Positions 1 to 5,340 of a stretch of DNA of 8,298 bases are shown here, piece after piece. A model generated the notes under the pieces. The model was not told where the DNA came from. It made no database searches and saw nothing but the letters and a program-made list of their open reading frames with translations. This stretch comes from an uncultured Lachnospiraceae bacterium (GTDB lineage Bacteria; Bacillota; Clostridia; Lachnospirales; Lachnospiraceae): contig CAJUBR010000094.1 in the NCBI GenBank assembly GCA_910584695.1, positions 1 to 8,298 on the forward strand. Direction: 5' to 3'. A program made the position numbers and the translations under genes. Numbering within the stretch: position 1 is the first letter of the stretch; each line of letters starts with the position of its first letter.

Positions 1-244
1 TGATGGAAGCGTTGATGAGATTAAAAATAAATATGCCAATTCCAAAACAATAGAAATTTTGCTGGAGGACGGAAAAAAGGAAATAAAGACTTTTGATACA
101 AATAAAATACCTATGAATGAAGTGATGGAAAATTTATTTTCCAGTTACCATATAAAGGATATTTCCATTTGTGAGCCGGAGATTGACGGAATTATCAGGG
201 ATATTTATGAAGGAAGAGTTGTGCTGGAAACGAAAACAGAATAA
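1..244 (+). CDS. ABC transporter ATP-binding protein, C-terminal part only
   Basis: The reading frame is open from the window edge (codons from base 2) to a TAA at 242-244, giving about 80 residues. The nucleotide-binding core (Walker A, signature, Walker B) lies upstream and is not visible. What remains fits the accessory C-terminal domain of ABC-2 export ATPases. It has a short beta-rich stretch (TIEILLEDGKK) and ends with an acidic segment, EPEIDGIIRDIYEGRV, of the kind that closes this family just before the stop. Two permease genes follow, the first starting 15 bp after this stop, so this is the ATPase of a three-gene exporter. The family is inferred mainly from context; the substrate is unknown. 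Confidence 0.75.
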   Translation, partial: DGSVDEIKNKYANSKTIEILLEDGKKEIKTFDTNKIPMNEVMENLFSSYHIKDISICEPEIDGIIRDIYEGRVVLETKTE

Positions 245-259
245 ACGGAGGAAGGATTC

Positions 260-1048
260 ATGAGAACATATGTTGAATTTGCAGTGAAAAAATTTCAAAA
301 CAGGATGGCATACCGGCTTGAATTTTTCATGGGAATTATCAATACCATTATTACCATTATTGTCTATTTGTGTATCTATAGGGCTTTGTATGGGGGTGCA
401 AAAGAGATTGATGGAATTACGTTTCAGATGGTGGCTACAAATTTTGTTATCTCCTTAGGACTTTCTGATGCATTCACGTTCAATGAAATGTTTCTTCAGG
501 ATAAAATCCATGATGGAACCATTACAAATGAGTTTTTAAAACCTGTAAATTTTGTATTTAGAATGTTGTCTGAGAATATTGGAGAAGGGGTTTTTAAAAT
601 GGTATTTAATTTTATTCCGGCACTTTTGTTTACCTTGCTATATGCAAGTTTGTGTCCGCCCCAAAGCCTGTTAAATCTTTTTGTTATGGTTTTCAGTATG
701 ATGTTAGGTTATCTTATTTTGTGGCTGATAAGCTTTATTATACAGACCTGGAGTTTTTGGCTTTTTAGTGTATGGGGAATTATGACGATAAAAAATGTGT
801 TTGTAAATATTCTGTCAGGAACACTATTGCCCTTATGGTTTATGCCCGCTGTCATTCGGAAAATCATTTCCTTTACCCCTTTCGGGTCCATTTATTTTAC
901 ACCGGTACGTATTTACCTGGGTGAGTTAAAGGGGGCGGATATTTTATACGGGATGGCAGTACAGCTGATCTGGATTGTAATATTAGCGGTGATTGCAAAT
1001 ATATTCTGGAAACAAGGTGTAAGAAAATTAGTAGTACAAGGAGGATGA
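260..1048 (+). CDS. ABC-2 type transporter permease (ABC2_membrane_6/DUF990-like), first subunit
   Basis: This is a 262-residue, very hydrophobic protein with about six likely membrane segments, near residues 24-45, 55-75, 110-132, 137-163, 168-195 and 228-249. The N-terminus is short, cytoplasmic and basic (FAVKKFQNRMAYR). No Walker motifs or signal peptide are seen. The layout fits the uncharacterised ABC-2 permeases of the COG4587 type, which pair with a second, different permease and an ATPase. The ATG at 260 follows a strong GGAGGAAGG Shine-Dalgarno. The ATPase ends 15 bp upstream and the second permease starts 4 bp after this stop, so the three are almost certainly one operon. It probably forms half of an export channel in the cytoplasmic membrane. 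What is exported cannot be told from the sequence. Confidence 0.85.
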   Translation: MRTYVEFAVKKFQNRMAYRLEFFMGIINTIITIIVYLCIYRALYGGAKEIDGITFQMVATNFVISLGLSDAFTFNEMFLQDKIHDGTITNEFLKPVNFVFRMLSENIGEGVFKMVFNFIPALLFTLLYASLCPPQSLLNLFVMVFSMMLGYLILWLISFIIQTWSFWLFSVWGIMTIKNVFVNILSGTLLPLWFMPAVIRKIISFTPFGSIYFTPVRIYLGELKGADILYGMAVQLIWIVILAVIANIFWKQGVRKLVVQGG

Positions 1049-1052
1049 AAAA

Positions 1053-1856
1053 TTGGGAGAAATAAAAATTGCATTGCAATCGCTGAGAATGAGCATTCTT
1101 ACCAGAATGCAGTACCGAATAGATTCCATAGTGGCTACATTGGCTGTTTTTGTAAGGGAATCTACAAATATTATTGTAATTTATTTAGCATTATTAAAGT
1201 TTGATAAGATAAATGGCTGGAATGTAAATGAAATGTTGTTTTTGTTTAGCATCTTGTTTTTAACTTATGCCTTTGTTGTTTCTTTATTTGCGGATTTAAG
1301 GGATTTTTCCTGTATGATTCGAGAAGGCAGGTTTGACAGACTGTTAGTAAGACCGAGAGGACTTTTGTTTCAATTGATACTGAACAATGCAGATTTGATG
1401 GCATCAGTAGGGCATGGAACATTGGGAATTCTGTTATTTCTTATCTCTGCAAACAGAGTAGGTATTACATGGGATTTTTTAACAATTCTCTATTATATAG
1501 GAGCAATCATTGGCGGAGTTTTAATCCAGGGTGGTATGTTCGTTTTCTTTTCTGCACTTAGTTTTTATTTTGTAGAAACCAATAGTATCCGGGAGATATT
1601 TTATTGGAACATGAGGAAGTTTGCCGGTTATCCAATCAGCATTTATAATAAGCTGATACAGGGGTTAATGATTTATGTGATACCATTCGCATTTGTAAAT
1701 TATTTCCCGGCACAGTATTTGCTTAGAAAAAAAGATATGGCAAATTATAATGAAATGTATATGTACATTGCACCGGCAGTAGGTGTGGTGATTTATCTGG
1801 CTGCTTATGGATTCTGGAGAATTAGTGTAAAAAGATATAATAGTACAGGGAATTAG
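1053..1856 (+). CDS. ABC-2 type transporter permease (ABC2_membrane_6/DUF990-like), second subunit
   Basis: This is a 267-residue membrane protein that starts with TTG at 1053. The TTG lies 8 bases after AAGGAGG, which overlaps the end of the upstream permease. The next in-frame ATG is 12 codons further in and lacks such a site. Hydrophobic segments lie near residues 26-48, 60-80, 120-133, 143-175, 203-222 and 236-256. The cytoplasmic loop MIREGRFDRLLVRP (88-101) and the segment IPFAFVNYFPAQYLL (210-224) are of the kind seen in COG3694-type permeases. It would be the partner of the preceding permease in a heteromeric exporter. No convincing intrinsic terminator follows, so where this transcript ends is unclear. 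Confidence 0.85.
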   Translation: MGEIKIALQSLRMSILTRMQYRIDSIVATLAVFVRESTNIIVIYLALLKFDKINGWNVNEMLFLFSILFLTYAFVVSLFADLRDFSCMIREGRFDRLLVRPRGLLFQLILNNADLMASVGHGTLGILLFLISANRVGITWDFLTILYYIGAIIGGVLIQGGMFVFFSALSFYFVETNSIREIFYWNMRKFAGYPISIYNKLIQGLMIYVIPFAFVNYFPAQYLLRKKDMANYNEMYMYIAPAVGVVIYLAAYGFWRISVKRYNSTGN

Positions 1857-1885
1857 GTGTATGATTCTGTTACTCTCTCTCTTCT

Positions 1886-2040
1886 TCATTGTCTATTTTT
1901 GAAAAGTTCTTCTTTTAAAGGATCAATTTCTTTATCCTTTTCGGCAAGAATTTATCTTTTTCAGCAAGAGCTTTTTTAAAATTATATTCTTTCCAAGAGA
2001 TTAAATTATTAAAAAGGATTGCATAACGGTTTATAATGGG
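1886..2040 (-). pseudogene. decayed C-terminal remnant of a minus-strand gene with a coiled-coil tail
   Basis: Read on the minus strand from 2040, one frame gives NRYAILFNNL, ISWKEYNF and KKALAEKDK with no stop. The frame is then lost, and the next frame continues EKDKEIDPLKEEL to a TGA at 1888-1886. Joined by one missing base, the two frames read as a charged heptad tail of the type ALAEKDK-x-LAEKDKEI. The matching DNA is a tandem repeat with 20-bp units (1931-1950 and 1951-1970, 17 of 20 bases alike). A heptad needs 21 bp, so the lost base explains the frameshift. There is no start codon or upstream part, so only a fragment remains. Similar charged tails close many clostridial transposase-nuclease proteins, but I cannot assign a family. 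Chance coding-like sequence in AT-rich DNA is the alternative. Confidence 0.45.
1931..1970. repeat. 20-bp tandem direct repeat, two copies
   Basis: TTTATCCTTTTCGGCAAGAA (1931-1950) is followed at once by TTTATCTTTTTCAGCAAGAG (1951-1970), with three differences. It lies inside the minus-strand gene remnant, where it encodes repeated AEKDK units. Confidence 0.85.
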
Positions 2041-2047
2041 TTATAAT
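2019..2047 (+). promoter_or_regulatory. promoter of the riboflavin operon (sigma-A type)
   Basis: The -35 box TTGCAT (2019-2024) and the -10 box TATAAT (2042-2047) are separated by 17 bases, close to the housekeeping consensus. Transcription should start near 2053-2056, about ten bases before helix P1 of the FMN riboswitch, as expected for a riboswitch leader. A second TATAAT lies at 2032-2037 but has no good -35 box at the right distance. The promoter overlaps the minus-strand gene remnant. Confidence 0.75.
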
Positions 2048-2062
2048 CACCTACAGAAAAGT

Positions 2063-2220
2063 GAATCGTTCTTCAGGGCGGAGTGAAAGTCTCCACCGGC
2101 GGTATTTGAACAGGGGGGAAAATGTATTTTCACCCTGGATTCTTAAGCCCGCGAGCCGTAAGGCAGGAACCAGTGAGAATCTGGTGCCGACAGTATAGTC
2201 TGGATGGAAGAAGAGTGATA
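2063..2220 (+). promoter_or_regulatory. FMN riboswitch (RFN element) aptamer
   Basis: The leader carries the conserved blocks of the RFN element (Rfam family RF00050): ACCGGCGGTA near 2095-2104, AGCCCGCGAGC near 2146-2156, and GCCGACAGT followed by AGTCTGGATGGAAGAAG (2186-2212). Closing helix P1 forms between 2065-2074 and 2210-2219 (ten pairs, two of them G-U). P2 pairs 2080-2083 with 2091-2094, and a late helix pairs ACCAG (2169-2173) with CTGGT (2181-2185). The variable arm is a long hairpin at about 2111-2137. The RNA binds flavin mononucleotide and shuts off riboflavin genes when the cofactor is plentiful. The ribD start lies about 145 bases downstream, with a terminator in between, so control is most likely by premature termination. 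Confidence 0.97.
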
Positions 2221-2242
2221 AAACATACGGATTTGTATGTTT
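2221..2242 (+). other. 8-bp hairpin between aptamer and terminator
   Basis: AAACATAC (2221-2228) and GTATGTTT (2235-2242) are exact reverse complements around a 6-base loop. The hairpin begins directly after the 3' strand of P1 and has no following T-run, so it is not itself a terminator. It may act as a spacer or pausing hairpin of the expression platform; its role is not shown by the sequence. Confidence 0.55.
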
Positions 2243-2257
2243 TAAGTGGTTGGTTTT

Positions 2258-2293
2258 AAGTCCTGAAGTATGCATACTTTAGGGCTTTCTTTG
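2258..2293 (+). terminator. intrinsic terminator of the FMN riboswitch
   Basis: The stretch 2258-2287 folds into an almost perfect hairpin. AAGTCCTGAAGTATG pairs with CATACTTTAGGGCTT, 15 pairs on paper including two G-U. The centre is the palindrome TATGCATA, so in practice a small loop opens there. A T-rich tail (TTTCTTTG) follows. It sits between the aptamer and ribD, where the FMN-bound state would stop transcription. Its 5' arm can instead pair with the 5' side of the aptamer. Confidence 0.88.
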
Positions 2294-2365
2294 TTATGGA
2301 TGCCTGAGTCTTAAGGAGACGGGAAGATTTGATGTAGTCGTTTTTTCAAAAAAGGAGTAGCGGTT

Positions 2366-3484
2366 ATGAATCAGGAACAGTATATGCGGCGGGCGATAGA
2401 GCTTGCAAAATTAGGAATAGGAAAAGTGAATCCGAATCCTTTGGTAGGTGCCGTAATAGTAAAGGATGGACAGATTATTGGAGAAGGATATCACAAAAGA
2501 TATGGTGATTTACATGCAGAGTGCAATGCTTTTCAAAACTTGAAACAGAAAGAAGTTGCAAAAGGAGCAGAAATGTATGTAACCTTAGAGCCCTGTTGTC
2601 ATCAGGGGAAGCAGCCGCCCTGCACGGAGGCAATTATTGAATATGGTATTTCCAAGGTATATGTAGGTTCTAATGATCCCAATGAGCTGGTTGCAGGAAA
2701 AGGCATTCAGATTTTACGGGATGCCGGTATTGAAGTGGTTACGGAATTTTTAAAGGAGGAATGTGATGCATTAAATCCCGTCTTTTTTCACTATATAACA
2801 ACAAAGACACCATATGTAGTGATGAAGTATGCCATGACGTTGGATGGTAAGATTGCTACCAGAATAGGACATTCCCAGTGGGTATCCGGAGAGGAATCAA
2901 GAGCGAGGGTGCAACGGACCAGAAATGCATTAAAGGGAATTATGGTGGGAATCGGTACGGTATTCAATGATGATCCAAGACTCACCTGCAGACTGGAAGG
3001 TGGCAGAAATCCAATCCGCATCATTTGTGATTCTAAACTGAGGATTCCGCTATCTAGTAACATAGTGGCTACTGCAAAGGAGGTACCAACAATTTTTGCA
3101 ACGATAGAGCCGCATGCAGAGTATAAGCGTTTCTGGCACGAACAAAAAACGGCACTGGAAAAAGAAGGTGCACAAGTTCTGGTGGTAAAGGAGAAGAAGG
3201 AACGCGTAGATTTGCAGGATTTGATGATTAAACTGGGAGAAAGGCAGATAGATGGAATTTTATTAGAAGGCGGCTCTGCTTTGAATTATTCTGCTTTGAA
3301 GGCAGGAATTGTCAATCGTATTGAGGCATATGTAGCACCGAAGATTTTTGGAGGTGCAGGATTTTATACACCTGTTGGTGGTGAGGGAGTGGAGCTTGCC
3401 ACAGAAGCACTTGTGTATAGACCGGTATCAGTGGAACAGACGGGGGAAGACATGCTGTTAATTTATGAGAGGCTGGAGAAATAA
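2366..3484 (+). CDS. ribD: bifunctional riboflavin enzyme RibD (pyrimidine deaminase and reductase)
   Basis: This 372-residue protein has the usual length for RibD. It catalyses two steps of riboflavin synthesis in the cytoplasm: zinc-dependent deamination of 2,5-diamino-6-ribosylamino-4(3H)-pyrimidinone 5'-phosphate, then NADPH-dependent reduction of the ribose side chain. The deaminase domain (about 1-145) shows the zinc-site motif HAE (H50, E52) and PCCHQGKQPPC with C77 and C86. The reductase domain (about 147-370) begins at TPYVVMKYAMTLDGKIA, carries GTVFNDDPRLT (197-207), and has the nucleotide-binding glycines in LLEGGSALN (299-307). The ATG at 2366 lies 8 bases after AAAGGAG. It is the first gene behind the FMN riboswitch and terminator, so it should be repressed by FMN. 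Confidence 0.97.
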   Translation: MNQEQYMRRAIELAKLGIGKVNPNPLVGAVIVKDGQIIGEGYHKRYGDLHAECNAFQNLKQKEVAKGAEMYVTLEPCCHQGKQPPCTEAIIEYGISKVYVGSNDPNELVAGKGIQILRDAGIEVVTEFLKEECDALNPVFFHYITTKTPYVVMKYAMTLDGKIATRIGHSQWVSGEESRARVQRTRNALKGIMVGIGTVFNDDPRLTCRLEGGRNPIRIICDSKLRIPLSSNIVATAKEVPTIFATIEPHAEYKRFWHEQKTALEKEGAQVLVVKEKKERVDLQDLMIKLGERQIDGILLEGGSALNYSALKAGIVNRIEAYVAPKIFGGAGFYTPVGGEGVELATEALVYRPVSVEQTGEDMLLIYERLEK

Positions 3485-3509
3485 ATAGGATTTGTCGGGA
3501 GTATATGCT

Positions 3510-3884
3510 ATGAAAGAAATTCAGAATTACGATGCCCTAAAGTATAGGAGTGGTGCTTATTTTCAAATTGAGGATGGCATATATGAAATAAAAGAAGAGA
3601 ATGAGTTTTTATATGTAACCTCATTATCTTTTATCCAAGAAACCGAATTAGGAGAAGGGGCAAATGCAAGAGAGATTTCACAATATCCATTAGAAGATTT
3701 GCTTGACAAATTTTATTGTTATATATCAGACTTTTATGAAGAACAAAACACAGAAGATTCTTTAAAATGCTATTTGGAATTTGCCAGTACTGATTTAGAA
3801 GATGTAAAAGAACTGCGTTCAATTATTGGAAAGCATGTATATAATAAAGAAATGAACGGTTCTGTAAAGCTTATAGTCGAATGA
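3510..3884 (+). CDS. small acidic protein of unknown function inside the riboflavin operon
   Basis: I do not recognise this protein. The frame is open from a TTG at 3492, but the ATG at 3510 is the better start: it lies 8 bases after CGGGAG, while the TTG has almost no ribosome site. That gives 124 residues, rich in Glu, Asp and Tyr, with no membrane segment, signal peptide, metal motif or obvious catalytic signature. The end, IIGKHVYNKEMNGSVKLIVE, looks like a natural beta-hairpin C-terminus. Its GC content is about 30% by hand count, against roughly 45% in a sampled part of ribE, which suggests a later arrival. It starts about 25 bp after ribD and would share its transcript. Small acidic orphans of this kind are often immunity proteins or antitoxins, but nothing here shows that. 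Confidence 0.7.
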   Translation: MKEIQNYDALKYRSGAYFQIEDGIYEIKEENEFLYVTSLSFIQETELGEGANAREISQYPLEDLLDKFYCYISDFYEEQNTEDSLKCYLEFASTDLEDVKELRSIIGKHVYNKEMNGSVKLIVE

Positions 3885-3955
3885 GATATCGTATAATGTT
3901 GAACAAACATTTAATGATTCAATAGACTATGTTATGGATTACAAGGAGAAAGGAA

Positions 3956-4507
3956 ATGAAATTAATGAAGGGAAGACCGGAGAATACTTCCGGTAGGTTA
4001 GAAAAAGAAATTAAGGTATATGATTTATTGGACAGCCTTGAAATAGAGTATGAAAGAACCGACCATGATGAGGCAAATACAATGGAAGCCTGTAATGAAA
4101 TTGACAAGGTTCTTGATGTGATCATCTGCAAGAATTTGTTTTTGTGTAACCGGCAAGAAACACAGTTTTACCTGTTAATGATGCCGGGGGACAAGCCGTT
4201 TAAGACGAAGGATTTGTCCAAACAAATTGGCAGTGCCCGCCTTTCTTTTGGTAAGGAAAAATATATGGAGGAATATTTAAATATCAGACCCGGTGCGGTA
4301 TCTGTTATGGGACTGATGAATGATAAGGAACATCATGTTCAGCTTTTGCTGGATCAGCCGGTTGCGGAGAGTGAATATTTAGGATGCCATCCATGTGTCA
4401 GCACCTCCAGTCTGAAAATGAAGACCAAAGACATTTTAGAAAAATTCCTACCGGCAGTGGGACATGAGCCGATTGTGGTGGATTTACCGCTACAGGACGA
4501 AGAATAA
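3956..4507 (+). CDS. YbaK/PrdX-type aminoacyl-tRNA deacylase (prolyl-tRNA editing domain protein)
   Basis: The protein belongs to the YbaK/ProX editing superfamily and has 183 residues, usual for free-standing PrdX (ProXp) proteins. These enzymes hydrolyse tRNA(Pro) wrongly charged by prolyl-tRNA synthetase, typically with alanine. Visible family marks are VIICKNLFL (55-63) with the likely essential lysine K59, a hydrophobic strand QFYLLMMPGDK (70-80), ARLSFGKEKYMEEYL (94-108), PGAVSVMGLMND (112-123) and LGCHP (142-146). The frame is open from an ATG at 3929, but the ATG at 3956 sits 7 bases after AAGGAG and is chosen as the start. Which mischarged tRNA it handles cannot be read from the sequence. 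No link between tRNA proofreading and riboflavin is established, so co-transcription may simply be convenient. Confidence 0.88.
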   Translation: MKLMKGRPENTSGRLEKEIKVYDLLDSLEIEYERTDHDEANTMEACNEIDKVLDVIICKNLFLCNRQETQFYLLMMPGDKPFKTKDLSKQIGSARLSFGKEKYMEEYLNIRPGAVSVMGLMNDKEHHVQLLLDQPVAESEYLGCHPCVSTSSLKMKTKDILEKFLPAVGHEPIVVDLPLQDEE

Positions 4508-4509
4508 CA

Positions 4510-4525
4510 GCCGGAAATGTCCGGC
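4510..4525. other. GC-rich hairpin in the gap before ribE
   Basis: GCCGGA (4510-4515) and TCCGGC (4520-4525) form a 6-bp stem with a 4-base loop three bases after the upstream stop. On the + strand it is followed by GAAAAAAG, not a T-run, so it is not a forward terminator. It could be an mRNA-stabilising or processing hairpin. Confidence 0.45.
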
Positions 4526-4553
4526 GAAAAAAGATTGAAAAAGAGGTGGTCAA

Positions 4554-5219
4554 GTGTTTACCGGAATTGTAGAAGAAATCGGAACCGTAGTGTCTGTTAG
4601 TCAGAGCACGAAGGATGCAAGACTGACATTGCAGGGAAATCTGATATTTGAGGATATGCACATCGGAGATTCCATTGCGGTCAATGGTGTATGCCTGACG
4701 GTTACGGAAAAAACATTAAATACTTTTACCGCAGATGTGATGCCGGAAACCATGCGGCGTTCTTCTTTAGGAAAATTATCGAAAGGAAGCAGGGTAAATA
4801 TGGAGCGGGCGATGGCGGCAAATGGACGCTTTGGCGGACATATTGTCAGCGGACACATCGACGGAACCGGGGAAATCGGAAGTTTTGTCAAAGAGAATAA
4901 TGCGGTATGGGTGACAATTTATACGAGTGAAAAAATATTAAAGTATATGATTGAAAAAGGCTCCATTACCATTGACGGGATTTCTTTAACCGTTGCTTAT
5001 GTAGACAGCCGCTGTTTTAAGGTTTCACTGATTCCGCATACGGCATCAAATACGACGCTGCTTACAAAAAAAGCCGGCGACATTGTGAATCTGGAAAATG
5101 ATATTGTGGGAAAATATATTGATAAGCTGTTACATTTTGAAGATGCTAAGCCGGAGGATGGAGAGGCAGCAACGGGAGGAATTTCTATAGACTTTCTCGC
5201 AAAAAACGGTTTTTTGTAA
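4554..5219 (+). CDS. ribE: riboflavin synthase, alpha chain
   Basis: Riboflavin synthase converts two molecules of 6,7-dimethyl-8-ribityllumazine into one riboflavin and one 5-amino-6-ribitylaminouracil, the last step of the pathway. The 221 residues contain the two lumazine-binding repeats. The first (about 1-97) starts with the hallmark MFTGIVEEIG and has NGVCLTV (44-50). The second (about 98-195) has SGHIDGTG (99-106) and DGISLTV (141-147). The protein ends with a slightly long acidic tail (about 196-221) that lies outside the two domains. The start is GTG at 4554, after GAGGTGG at 4543-4549, and reading from it gives the conserved N-terminus at residue 1. The gene lies 46 bp behind the tRNA-editing gene. 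The symbol follows Bacillus use; the Escherichia coli equivalent is called ribC. Confidence 0.97.
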   Translation: MFTGIVEEIGTVVSVSQSTKDARLTLQGNLIFEDMHIGDSIAVNGVCLTVTEKTLNTFTADVMPETMRRSSLGKLSKGSRVNMERAMAANGRFGGHIVSGHIDGTGEIGSFVKENNAVWVTIYTSEKILKYMIEKGSITIDGISLTVAYVDSRCFKVSLIPHTASNTTLLTKKAGDIVNLENDIVGKYIDKLLHFEDAKPEDGEAATGGISIDFLAKNGFL

Positions 5220-5340
5220 GATGAAAAGAATGCTGATAAATTGATGAAATAGATTATGTAAACTTATTATGTTAAGGTGTCATGTGAATTAACTGCACCG
5301 ATACTATATAATAACATGAAAAACACTAGGAGGTAGAATC
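5220..5340 (+). promoter_or_regulatory. 121-bp gap before ribBA with a possible weak internal promoter
   Basis: This gap is longer than most others in the operon and is very AT-rich. A perfect TATAAT lies at 5307-5312, but no good -35 box stands at 16-18 bases upstream. An inverted repeat, GTTAA then TTAAC, surrounds 5270-5292. No terminator with a T-run is visible. It may allow some riboswitch-independent transcription of ribBA and ribH, but the evidence is thin. The ribBA Shine-Dalgarno AGGAGG is at 5328-5333. Confidence 0.25.

Noticed and set aside
1917..1940. AAAGGAT and ATCCTTT hairpin as terminator of the ABC operon
   Set aside because: The stem is short and AT-rich, the loop is ten bases, and no T-run follows. 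It lies at the edge of the repeated gene remnant.
2294..2350. Short leader peptide or sequestering hairpin between terminator and ribD
   Set aside because: The only ATG with a nearby AAGGAG is followed at once by a stop codon (ATGTAG), and the small GTCT/AGAC hairpin does not reach the ribD ribosome site.
3492..3509. TTG start for the acidic orphan gene
   Set aside because: The ATG at 3510 has a much better ribosome site (CGGGAG at 8 bases).
3892..3897. TATAAT in front of the tRNA-editing gene as an internal promoter
   Set aside because: No recognisable -35 box or extended -10 lies upstream, and such hexamers are common in this AT-rich stretch.
4601..4891. Minus-strand 96-residue frame within ribE, and similar frames elsewhere
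   Set aside because: These are shadows of well-supported + strand genes, with no ribosome sites or recognisable products.
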